A DNA stretch of 64,000 nucleotides from Nocardioides sp. 503 (GTDB lineage Bacteria; Actinomycetota; Actinomycetes; Propionibacteriales; Nocardioidaceae), in the NCBI RefSeq assembly GCF_004522095.1, contig NZ_SPUI01000002.1, positions 682,001-746,000 of the forward strand. The letters run 5' to 3'. The position numbers and the translations under genes are program-made. Shown piece by piece: positions 29,146 through 37,887 of the stretch (the first letter of the stretch is position 1; each line of letters starts with the position of its first letter). The notes under the pieces were generated by a model. The model saw only the letters and a program-made list of their open reading frames with translations. It had not been told where the DNA came from and ran no database searches.

Positions 29146-30938
29146 GCACCGTCATGGACTCCGGCGAGGAGATCGGCGCGATCGCGACGATCCGTCGCGG
29201 CGTGCACTTCTCGCCCGAGCTCAAGGAAGGCGTCTGGGGCACCCTCGCGCTGGCGGTCGTGGCGTCGGTGGGCCAGGTGATCGTCCCGATCGCGGTCCAG
29301 CAGACCCTCGACCGCGGCCTGGGCCGCTCCGGTGGCCCCGACGTCTCGTTCACCGTGTGGATGGGCGTCGTGGCGGCGTTCGGGCTGCTCGTCACGAGCT
29401 ACGCCTCCTACGCCATGACCCGGCGGCTCTTCACCACCTCCGAGCGAGGCCTGGCCTCGCTGCGCATCAAGGCCTTCCGCCACGTCCACGACCTGCCCCT
29501 GCTCACCCAGAACACCGAGCGCCGCGGCGCCCTGGTCTCCCGCGTCACCAGCGACGTCGACCAGGTCAGCCAGTTCCTGGTGTTCGGCGGGCTGCTGTTC
29601 GTGGTCAGCATCGGCCAGGTGCTGATCGCGACGATCGTCATGCTGTTCTACAGCTGGCAGCTCGCCCTCGTGGTGTGGCTGTGCTTCGCGCCGCTGTTCG
29701 CCTCGCTGCGCTTCTTCCAGCGCAAGCTGTCCGACGCTTACAGCGTCGTACGCCGCCAGGTCGGCGTGATGCTCTCCGCGATCTCCGAGCCGGTGGTCGG
29801 CGCGGCGGTCGTCCGCTCCTACGCCGTCGAGGCGCGCACCCAGGCCCGCATCGACGAGGCCATCGCCACCCACCAGCAGGCGAGCACCCGCGCCCAGGGC
29901 TTCACGGCGTTCTCGTTCTCCCTCGGCGGGGTCTCCGCCGGCCTGGCCAACGCCGGCGTCCTGATCGTCGGCATCTGGCTCGGCTTCGCCGGCGACATCA
30001 CCGCCGGCGAGGTGCTCGCCTTCGCGTTCCTGGTCACGCTGTTCGTGGGACCGGTGCAGATGGGCACCCAGATCCTCACCGACGCTCAGAACGCCATCGC
30101 CGGCTGGCGGCGCGTGATCGGCATCCTGGACACCCCCGCCGACCTGGTCGACCCCGGACCCGCGGGCCAGGTGCTGCCGCGCGGCCCGATCGACGTGCGC
30201 TTCGAGGACGTGGAGTTCGCCTACCCCGGCGGGCCGCCGGTCCTGCGTGACGTCACCCTCGACATCGAGGCCGGCCGCCGGGTCGCGATCGTCGGCGAGA
30301 CCGGCTCGGGCAAGTCGACGTTCGCCAAGCTCCTCACCCGGCTCATGGACCCCTCGCAGGGCGCGGTGCTGCTCGACGGCGTCGACGTGCGCGAGATCGG
30401 CGAGGTCTCCCTGCGGCGCAGCGTGGTGCTCGTGCCGCAGGAGGGCTTCCTCTTCGACGACACCCTGCGCGCCAACGTGCGCTACGGCCGGCTCGACGCC
30501 ACCGACGACGACATCCGCGCCAGCGCCGACGAGCTCGGCCTCACCGACTGGCTCGACGGGCTGCCCCGCGGCCTCGACACCCGCGTCGGCCAGCGCGGCG
30601 AGTCGCTCTCGGCCGGGGAGCGGCAGCTGGTCGCGCTGCTGCGCGCCCACCTCGCCGACCCCGACCTGCTCGTCCTCGACGAGGCCACCAGCGCGGTCGA
30701 CCCCCAGCTCGAGATGCGCATCGGCCGCGCCCTGGAGCGCCTGATGGGCGGGCGCACCTCGGTCACGATCGCCCACCGCCTCTCGACCGCCGAGGGCGCC
30801 GACGAGGTCGTGGTCGTCGACCAGGGGCGCGTCGTGCAGCGCGGCCACCACAGCGTCCTCGCCGCCGAGACCGGCAGCGTCTACGCCAACCTGCACCGCT
30901 CCTGGGTCTCGCAGCAAGGGCCCGCCCTCGGAGGTTGA
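29142..30938 (+). CDS. ABC exporter half-transporter, catalytic-site subunit
   Basis: 598 residues from the GTG overlapping the first subunit. Six-helix domain (about 30-325) and nucleotide-binding domain (about 350-590). Walker A GETGSGKST (385-393), catalytic Glu514 in LLVLDEATSAVD and His545 in TIAHRLST are intact. Its signature motif is altered to LSAGE (489-493), which should sit opposite the degenerate Walker site of the partner. The last codons (LGG-stop) are formed by the start of the downstream palindromic repeat. Confidence 0.93.
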
Positions 30939-30956
30939 GGAAGGCGCGCAGCGCCT

Positions 30957-31008
30957 GTCTCGAAACCTCGTGAGCGGGGCAGGCGCCTGGCTCACCGGGT
31001 TTCGAGAC
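30957..31008. repeat. Large palindrome after the ABC exporter genes
   Basis: GTCTCGAAACC (30957-30967) pairs with GGTTTCGAGAC (30998-31008), with further inner pairing GTGAGC/GCTCAC. GGTTGAGGA at 30933-30941, overlapping the stop codon, can pair with TCCTCAACC in the tandem units that follow. It may act as a terminator, but the sequence type (a GGTTTCGAGAC end) looks like an interspersed repeat family. Confidence 0.7.
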
Positions 31009-31108
31009 GGTTGCTGCGCAACCTCCTCAACCAACGGCTGGGACGGTTGCTGCGCAACCTCCTCAACCAACGGCTGGGACGGTCGCTGCGCAACCTCCTC
31101 AACCCTCG
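31006..31108 (+). repeat. 36-bp tandem repeat, nearly three units
   Basis: Units start at 31006, 31042 and 31078. The first two are identical over 36 bases; the third matches for about 28 bases with one change (TTGCTG to TCGCTG) and then diverges. Each unit holds GGTTGCTGCGCAACC, a small hairpin-forming sequence, and CTCCTCAACC. The array ends 28 bases before hisI. Confidence 0.85.
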
Positions 31109-31123
31109 GCGGCGGCGCCGCGC

Positions 31124-31129
31124 GATACT
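31124..31129 (+). promoter_or_regulatory. -10 box GATACT for leaderless hisI
   Basis: GATACT, then GGACCC, then ATG 31136. The same 6-base gap as at hisD. No ribosome site lies upstream. GATACT keeps the two most conserved -10 bases (A at position 2, T at position 6). Confidence 0.55.
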
Positions 31130-31135
31130 GGACCC

Positions 31136-31495
31136 ATGCCCCTCGACCCCGCCCTCGCCGACCGGCTCAAGCGCTCCGCGGAGGGGCTGGTCCCGGCCGT
31201 CGTGCAGCAGCACGACTCCGGCGAGGTGCTGATGCTGGGGTGGATGGACGACGAGGCGCTGCAGCGCACGCTGACGACCGGCCGGGCGACGTACTGGAGC
31301 CGCTCGCGCCGCGAGTACTGGGTCAAGGGCGACACCTCGGGCCACGTCCAGTGGGTCAAGGAGGTCCGCCTCGACTGCGACGGCGACACGCTCCTGGTCA
31401 AGGTCGACCAGGTGGGCGCCGCGTGCCACACCGGTGACCGCACCTGCTTCGACGCCGACCTGCTCGGACCCCTCGAGGGCGCCGAGCGTGGCTGA
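31136..31495 (+). CDS. hisI: HisI, phosphoribosyl-AMP cyclohydrolase
   Basis: 119 residues, the monofunctional cyclohydrolase that opens the adenine ring in step 3 of histidine synthesis. Zinc/magnesium site residues are in [16 protein letters not shown] and [24 protein letters not shown] and [18 protein letters not shown] are family blocks. No HisE domain is fused. It is separated from hisD-F by the ABC exporter and starts the trp region instead. Its end overlaps the next gene by 8 bases. Confidence 0.96.
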   Translation: MPLDPALADRLKRSAEGLVPAVVQQHDSGEVLMLGWMDDEALQRTLTTGRATYWSRSRREYWVKGDTSGHVQWVKEVRLDCDGDTLLVKVDQVGAACHTGDRTCFDADLLGPLEGAERG

Positions 31496-32075
31496 GCCTC
31501 GTCGCGGCGGCTTCGCGCTCACCGTCCTGGTCGGTCTCGCCGCGGGGGTCGGGGCCGCGGTCGGGGGCAACCAGGTCTGGGTGGTCGCCGACCTGACCCG
31601 CACCGAGGAGTCCGCCTCGCTGGTGACGTCGTTCGTGCTGCGCAGCGAGGGCGCCAGCGTGCCGCTGGCGACCGCACTGGGGCTCGTGGTGCTCGCCTGC
31701 TGGGGCGTCGTGCTCGTCTCGCGCGGGCGCGCGCGCCGCGTGGTCGCCGGCCTCGGCGCGCTCGCGGCGCTCGCCACGTTGGTGACCTACGTGGTCGGCG
31801 CCGTCACCACCATGCGCGACCTCGCGGACGACTTCGACGCGGCCGGCCTGCCGGGGGTCGACCTCGACCTGACGCGGTGGTTCTTCTTCGGCCTGGCCTG
31901 CGCCGTCGTCTCGGCCGCCGCCGCCGTGCTGGCGGTCCGGAGCGTCCGGGGCTGGCCGGAGATGGGCAGCCGCTACGACGCGCCGGGGGAGCAGGGGACC
32001 GCGAAGCCGGCGGAGGACCCCTCCAACCTGGACCTGTGGAAGGCGTTGGACCAGGGGGACGACCCCACGCGCTGA
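31488..32075 (+). CDS. Trp biosynthesis-associated membrane protein (TIGR02234 type)
   Basis: 195 residues from GTG 31488, overlapping hisI. Four membrane helices (about 8-28, 55-75, 82-105 and 127-150). The C-terminal cytoplasmic tail [11 protein letters not shown]...[13 protein letters not shown] is the family signature. In actinobacteria this family sits with trp genes, normally just after trpE; its role is not known. Here trpE is absent and the gene is fused in translation to hisI. Confidence 0.88.
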   Translation: MAEPRRGGFALTVLVGLAAGVGAAVGGNQVWVVADLTRTEESASLVTSFVLRSEGASVPLATALGLVVLACWGVVLVSRGRARRVVAGLGALAALATLVTYVVGAVTTMRDLADDFDAAGLPGVDLDLTRWFFFGLACAVVSAAAAVLAVRSVRGWPEMGSRYDAPGEQGTAKPAEDPSNLDLWKALDQGDDPTR

Positions 32076-32084
32076 GGACCTGAA

Positions 32085-32090
32085 TAGACT
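32085..32090 (+). promoter_or_regulatory. -10-like TAGACT upstream of the HGxxPAAW gene
   Basis: TAGACT within AATAGACT, in the 73-base gap after the Trp-associated membrane gene. It would give a leader of about 50 bases holding CGAGGAG before ATG 32149. No clear -35. Confidence 0.4.
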
Positions 32091-32148
32091 GCTGCCGCAC
32101 CACCACGACGTACCGATCCGCCCTGAACCGCACCGCGAGGAGCCCCGC

Positions 32149-32349
32149 ATGTCTGACAACCACGGCAACACACCGGCCGCCTGGACGGCTGTGGTCGTCG
32201 GACTGGTCGGCTTCGTCGTCGGGGCCATCGGACTGATGCTGGACCCGATCAGCTACGCCATCTTCTGGGTCGGTGTCGCGATCACCCTGGGCGCCGGCCT
32301 GCTGTTCGCGGTCATGGCCAAGATGGGCCTGCACGGGTCGACGCGTTGA
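32149..32349 (+). CDS. HGxxPAAW-family small membrane protein
   Basis: 66 residues, CGAGGAG upstream of the ATG. HGNTPAAW at the N-terminus names the family; two hydrophobic helices follow (about 14-32 and 36-57). It is found in trp clusters of actinobacteria with unknown function. Its stop overlaps the TTG start of the next gene. Confidence 0.88.
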   Translation: MSDNHGNTPAAWTAVVVGLVGFVVGAIGLMLDPISYAIFWVGVAITLGAGLLFAVMAKMGLHGSTR

Positions 32350-32795
32350 CCCACCCGCCGATGGCGCCCCACGCCCCCGCCCGAGTCACGCCGCCGCGCT
32401 CGCGGTGGCAGCGCCTGGCCGCGCCGGTGGCGACGATCGGCACCATCGGGGCCCTGACGGTGGCCCTGCACCTGCGAGACCCGCACTCCGCGGGGACGTG
32501 GGGGTTCTGCCCGAGCGCCGCGATGGGCTTCTACTGCCCCGGCTGCGGGGGCTTGCGCGCGGTCAACGACCTGAGCAACCTCCAGCTCGCCGACGCCGCG
32601 TCGAGCAACCTGGCGTTCGTCGTCGCGCTGCCGTTCATCCTCGCCGGCCTGGCGGTGTGGACGCTCGACCGCTGGCGCGGCCACACGCGCCGGGTGTCGA
32701 TGGCGCTGGTGACCCGGGTGAGCCTGACGGCGCTCGCGCTCGTCGCGGTGTTCACGGTGGTGCGGAACCTCTCCGGGTCCTGGCTCGCACCCTGA
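32346..32795 (+). CDS. DUF2752 membrane protein
   Basis: 149 residues from a TTG that overlaps the previous stop (an ATG at 32361 is the alternative). The DUF2752 signature is visible as FCPSAAMGFYCPGCGGLRA, a CP...CPGCG cysteine cluster next to a membrane helix. Three hydrophobic segments follow. Function unknown; it may bind a metal or form disulfides. It is a regular member of the actinobacterial trp neighbourhood. Confidence 0.88.
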   Translation: MTHPPMAPHAPARVTPPRSRWQRLAAPVATIGTIGALTVALHLRDPHSAGTWGFCPSAAMGFYCPGCGGLRAVNDLSNLQLADAASSNLAFVVALPFILAGLAVWTLDRWRGHTRRVSMALVTRVSLTALALVAVFTVVRNLSGSWLAP

Positions 32796-32804
32796 CCACG
32801 CCGG

Positions 32805-32828
32805 CCGGGACGCCCTGAGGCGTCCCGG
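32805..32828. terminator. Bidirectional terminator between DUF2752 and DUF4190 genes
   Basis: CCGGGACGCC-CTGA-GGCGTCCCGG, a perfect 10-bp stem with a 4-base loop, in the 47-base gap between two convergent genes. Confidence 0.8.
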
Positions 32829-32842
32829 TGCCGGCGGGCGGA

Positions 32843-33208
32843 TCAGCTGTCGAACGAGCCGTTGCTGTTGACCTGGATGACGTCGGCCGCCACCAGCACC
32901 CAGAACAGGATGCCCAGGGCGATGCCGACGAGGCCCAGGATGAAGCCCCACTGAGCGAGGGCCGCGCCCTTCTTGGCGCCCTGCGACTCGCGCACGTCCT
33001 TCTTGCCGAGCAGGCCGAAGACGGTGCCGCCGATGGCGAAGACGAAGCAGCTCCAGAAGCAGGGGATGACGCCGATGATGCCGAGCACCAGGCCGGTGAT
33101 GGCCATGGCGGAGTTCTTCTGCGGCTGACCGCCGTAGCCCGGCGGCGGCGCGCCGTACTGGGGGCCCTCGGGGGGCGGCGGGGGCGGCGGAGGCTGTCCG
33201 TAGCTCAT
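32843..33208 (-). CDS. DUF4190-type small membrane protein
   Basis: 121 residues, ATG at 33208 with AAGGGAT upstream on the minus strand. A Pro/Gly/Tyr-rich cytoplasmic N-terminus (1-30) precedes a double membrane segment (about 34-67 and 86-110). AMAITGLVLGIIGVIPCF and GGTVFGLLGKKDVR fit DUF4190. Function unknown. It is the only minus-strand gene in the trp region and shares a 109-base divergent promoter region with trpC. Confidence 0.85.
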   Translation of the reverse strand: MSYGQPPPPPPPPEGPQYGAPPPGYGGQPQKNSAMAITGLVLGIIGVIPCFWSCFVFAIGGTVFGLLGKKDVRESQGAKKGAALAQWGFILGLVGIALGILFWVLVAADVIQVNSNGSFDS

Positions 33209-33317
33209 GGGGATCCCTTCGATCGTGACCGGTCCTGGGTGACCGCTGGCAGGACCCTAGTACGTCGCGTGTCAGACTCAGAGGTACGCATCGCCGGTCC
33301 GATCTGGAGGAGGAGTC

Positions 33318-34096
33318 ATGTCCGTGCTCGACGACATCGTCGCCGGTGTGCGGACCGACCTCGCGGAGCGGGAGGCCGCGCTGCCGCTCGCCGACCTGCG
33401 CGCCGCCCTCGCGGACGCCGACCCCGTGCGCGACCCGATGCCGCACTTCCGCGCGCCCGGCTCGAGCGTCATCGCCGAGGTCAAGCGCCGCAGCCCCAGC
33501 AAGGGTGACCTCGCCGACATCCCCGACCCGGCCTCGCTCGCCCGGGAGTACGCCGCCGGGGGAGCCGCCGCGATCAGCGTGCTGACCGAGCAGCGCCGCT
33601 TCGGCGGCAGCCTCGCCGACCTGCGCGCCGTCCGCGCCGCGGTCGACACCCCGCTGCTGCGCAAGGACTTCGTGGTGACCAGCTACCAGGTGGTCGAGGC
33701 CCGTGCGGCCGGCGCCGACCTGGTGCTCCTCATCGTGGCCGCCCTCGACGACGACACCCTGCACCGCCTCCACGACGAGGCGCGCGAGCTCGGTCTCACC
33801 GTGCTCGTCGAGGTGCACGATGAGGCCGAGACCGAGCGGGCGGTGGCGCTGGGCGCCGAGCTCGTCGGCGTCAACGCCCGCAACCTCAAGACCCTCGCCG
33901 TCGACGACGGCACGTTCTCCCGCCTGGCGCCGCTGGTGCCCTCCGACCGCGTGCTCGTGGCGGAGTCCGGGATCACGGGGGAGCAGGACGTCCAGCGGTT
34001 CGTGAGCGAGGGCGCCCGTGCGGTGCTCGTCGGCGAGGCGCTCGTGAAGGACGGGGCGCCGCGCCAGGCGGTCGCCGCGATGACAGGAGTCCAGGC

Positions 34097-34100
<4 letters not shown>
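33318..34100 (+). CDS. trpC: TrpC, indole-3-glycerol phosphate synthase
   Basis: 260 residues, ATG 33318 after a strong GGAGGAGGAG. It is a TIM barrel that decarboxylates and closes CdRP to indoleglycerol phosphate. [15 protein letters not shown] holds the catalytic Lys; LLRKDFVV the second Lys; and [12 protein letters not shown] and VAESGI the remaining conserved loops. Monofunctional; no TrpF domain. It overlaps trpB by 4 bases. Confidence 0.97.
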
Positions 34101-35326
<1,226 letters not shown>

Positions 35327-35375
35327 ACACCCCCACGAAATGCTCGCTGCGCTCCGCTTTCGCCGGGGACCCCGC

Positions 35376-36176
35376 ATGAGCAACACCTCTGCCACCGCCT
35401 TCGAGAAGGCCCGCGCCGACGGCCGCGCGGCGCTCGTCGGCTATCTGCCGGCCGGCTACCCCGACGTCGACGGCGGCATCGACGCGTTGCGCTGCCTGGT
35501 CGACTCGGGCTGCGACGTCATCGAGATCGGCCTGCCCTACAGCGACCCGGTCATGGACGGCCCGACGATCCAGGCCGCCGCGCAGCACGCGCTCGAGGGC
35601 GGCGTCCGCACCCGCGACGTGCTCCGCACGGTCGAGGCGGTCGCCGCGACCGGGGTGCCCACCCTGGTCATGACCTACTGGAACCCCGTCGAGCGCTACG
35701 GCGTCCCGCGCTTCGCCGCGGACCTCGCCAGCGCCGGGGGAGCGGGCCTGATCACGCCCGACCTGACGCCCGACAGCGCGCCGGAGTGGATCGCGGCCGC
35801 CGACGAGCACGACCTCGACAAGGTCTTCCTGGTCGCCCCGTCCTCGACCGACGCGCGGGTCGCGATGACCACCGCCGCCTGTCGCGGCTTCGTCTACGCC
35901 ACCGCCGTCATGGGCGTCACCGGCGCGCGCACCACCACCAGCGACCTCGCCGGCCCGCTCGTCGCCCGCACCCGCCAGACGACCGACCTGCCGGTCGGGG
36001 TCGGTCTCGGCGTGAGCAACGGCGACCAGGCGGCCGAGGTGGCGTCGTACGCCGACGGGGTGATCGTCGGCTCGGCGTTCGTCCGCGCGCTCCTCGACCA
36101 GGACGACCGGGCCGCGGGCCTGCGCGCGCTCGCGGCCCTCACCGAGGACCTCGCCGCCGGAGTGAGGCGTGCGTAG
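35376..36176 (+). CDS. trpA: TrpA, tryptophan synthase alpha chain
   Basis: 266 residues from ATG 35376; an in-frame ATG at 35340 falls in the inverted repeat and is rejected. It cleaves indoleglycerol phosphate and channels indole to TrpB. Catalytic Glu is in DVIEIGLPYSDPVMDGP, catalytic Asp in GLITPDLTPDSA, and the phosphate site is GVGLGVSNGDQA. It overlaps the next gene by 8 bases. Confidence 0.96.
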   Translation: MSNTSATAFEKARADGRAALVGYLPAGYPDVDGGIDALRCLVDSGCDVIEIGLPYSDPVMDGPTIQAAAQHALEGGVRTRDVLRTVEAVAATGVPTLVMTYWNPVERYGVPRFAADLASAGGAGLITPDLTPDSAPEWIAAADEHDLDKVFLVAPSSTDARVAMTTAACRGFVYATAVMGVTGARTTTSDLAGPLVARTRQTTDLPVGVGLGVSNGDQAAEVASYADGVIVGSAFVRALLDQDDRAAGLRALAALTEDLAAGVRRA

Positions 36177-36774
36177 CAAGCTCGTCCTGCTCCCGCTCGT
36201 CCTGCTGCTGCTCGTGCTCACCGCCTGCGGCGGGGACGAGCCGTCGGAGTTCTCCGGCAGCACCCTGGAGAACCCCTACCAAGTGCCCGACATCGCGCTC
36301 ACCGACACCGACGGTGCGCCGTACTCCCTGGCCGCCGACACCGACAAGCGGCTCACCCTGGTCTTCTTCGGCTACTCCCACTGCCCCGACATCTGCCAGC
36401 AGGTGATGGGCGCCCTCGCCGGCGCGATGAACCGCCTCGACGACACCGACCGCGAGCAGGTCGACGTGGTGTTCGTGACGACGGACCCCACCCGCGACAC
36501 CCCGAAGGCGCTGCACCAGTACCTCGAGCGCTACGACCCCGCCTTCCTCGGCCTCACCGGCGACATCGACACGATCATCGAGGTCGGCAAGCCGCTGGCG
36601 GTCTACGTCAACGACGGGAAGCTGCTGCCCACGGGCGGCTACGACCTCGGCGGGCACAGCACCCAGGTCACCGCGGTCGACAGCGCCGACGAGGCTCCGG
36701 TCTACTGGGACCAGGAGACCACCCAGGCGGAGTACGCCGCCGACATCCACACCCTGCTCGCCAAGGAGAACTGA
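36169..36774 (+). CDS. SCO1/SenC-family copper-binding lipoprotein
   Basis: 201 residues from GTG 36169. The signal peptide ends in LVLTAC, a lipobox, so the mature protein would be a lipid-anchored extracytoplasmic protein. The thioredoxin-like fold has the copper ligands Cys72 and Cys76 (SHCPDIC) and His163 (DLGGHSTQV). The family helps assemble the CuA centre of cytochrome c oxidase. It sits between trpA and lgt, one base before lgt, whose product would lipidate it. Confidence 0.93.
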   Translation: MRSKLVLLPLVLLLLVLTACGGDEPSEFSGSTLENPYQVPDIALTDTDGAPYSLAADTDKRLTLVFFGYSHCPDICQQVMGALAGAMNRLDDTDREQVDVVFVTTDPTRDTPKALHQYLERYDPAFLGLTGDIDTIIEVGKPLAVYVNDGKLLPTGGYDLGGHSTQVTAVDSADEAPVYWDQETTQAEYAADIHTLLAKEN

Positions 36775-36775
36775 C

Positions 36776-37729
36776 GTGTCGCTCACGGCGATCACCGCCC
36801 TCTCGATCCCCAGCCCGTCGTCGGGGGTGTGGCACCTGGGACCCGTGCCGATCCGCGGCTACGCGCTGTCGATCATCCTCGGCATCATCGTCGCGATCTG
36901 GATCGGCGAGCGCCGCTGGGTGGCCCGCGGCGGCCGGCCCGGCGACGTCCAGGACCTCGCGATCTGGGCGGTGCCCTTCGGGCTCGTCGGCGCCCGGCTC
37001 TACCACGTCGCCACCGACAGCGGCCTCTACTTCGGGAAGGGCGACCACCCCATCGAGGCGCTCTACGTGTGGCGGGGCGGCCTGGGCATCTGGGGCGGCG
37101 TCGCGCTGGGCGCCCTCGGCGTGGTCATCGCGGCACGCCGCAAGGGCATCAAGCTGCTGCCCGTCCTCGACGCCATGGCGCCGGGCGTGCTCGTCGCGCA
37201 GGCCATCGGCCGGTGGGGCAACTGGTTCAACCAGGAGCTCTACGGGCGGCCCACCGACCTGCCGTGGGGTCTGGAGATCGACCCGTCCAACTGGCCGTCG
37301 GGGCTCACCTTCCCGACGGGCACGACCTTCCACCCGACCTACCTCTACGAGTTCCTCTGGAACCTCGCCGCCTTCGCGCTGGTGGTCTGGGCCGACCGCC
37401 GCTTCCGCCTGGGCCACGGGCGCGTCCTGGCCCTCTACGTCATGGCCTACACGGCCGGGCGCGCCTGGATCGAGGACCTGCGCATCGACACCGTCGAGCT
37501 CAACAACGTGGGCGGGCTGCGCTTCAACGTGTGGGTCTCGATCATCCTGTTCGTCGCCGCGGCGGCGTACTTCCTGCTCAGCCTGCGCCGCCGTCCCGGC
37601 CGTGAGGAGACCGTGTGGCAGGACGGCCGCGGTCCGACAGATGAGACGGTCGAGACCGTGGACGAGGTCGACGAGCCCGAGCCGAGCGGGGACGAGGTCG
37701 AGAAGTCGCCCAAGGAGACCACGGGCTGA
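36776..37729 (+). CDS. lgt: Lgt, prolipoprotein diacylglyceryl transferase
   Basis: 317 residues from GTG 36776. It has about seven membrane helices and transfers diacylglycerol to the lipobox Cys. PIRGYALSIILGI holds the conserved HGxxxxxG-like region; the core signature GRWGNWFNQELYG is intact, as is GARLYHVATD. The acidic C-terminus (about 280-317, rich in Glu, Asp and Thr) is a lineage extension. A hairpin overlapping the stop codon follows. Confidence 0.95.
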   Translation: MSLTAITALSIPSPSSGVWHLGPVPIRGYALSIILGIIVAIWIGERRWVARGGRPGDVQDLAIWAVPFGLVGARLYHVATDSGLYFGKGDHPIEALYVWRGGLGIWGGVALGALGVVIAARRKGIKLLPVLDAMAPGVLVAQAIGRWGNWFNQELYGRPTDLPWGLEIDPSNWPSGLTFPTGTTFHPTYLYEFLWNLAAFALVVWADRRFRLGHGRVLALYVMAYTAGRAWIEDLRIDTVELNNVGGLRFNVWVSIILFVAAAAYFLLSLRRRPGREETVWQDGRGPTDETVETVDEVDEPEPSGDEVEKSPKETTG

Positions 37730-37746
37730 CCGTCCCATGGACGGTC
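37728..37746 (+). terminator. Hairpin overlapping the lgt stop codon
   Basis: GACCGTCC-CAT-GGACGGTC, an 8-bp perfect stem beginning in the lgt TGA. It probably separates the trp-lgt transcript from gltB. Confidence 0.55.
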
Positions 37747-37776
37747 CTCGACTGCCACGACGCCGTAACCGGGTGG

Positions 37777-37782
37777 TAATCT
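37777..37782 (+). promoter_or_regulatory. -10 box TAATCT of the gltBD operon
   Basis: TAATCT in GGTGGTAATCTGACG, 105 bases before the gltB GTG and just after the lgt hairpin. A CTGCCA 19 bases upstream could be a weak -35. Confidence 0.45.
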
Positions 37783-37887
37783 GACGTCTCCGCCGCGTGG
37801 GCCAACGTCGTCCCTTGCGCTCAACCGTGCAGAGTGGTCCAGGGTCAGCCCGAAGCCACCTGCGCACGACGACGACGGGAGAACTCA

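Noticed and set aside
31006..31108. CRISPR array, because of 36-bp repeated units
   Set aside because: The units are directly adjacent with no spacers, only three copies exist and no cas gene is near.
35327..35375. A coding start for trpA at 35340
   Set aside because: The bases form a CGAAA...TTTCG inverted repeat, and the 12 added residues precede the normal TrpA N-terminus. ATG 35376 is the expected start.
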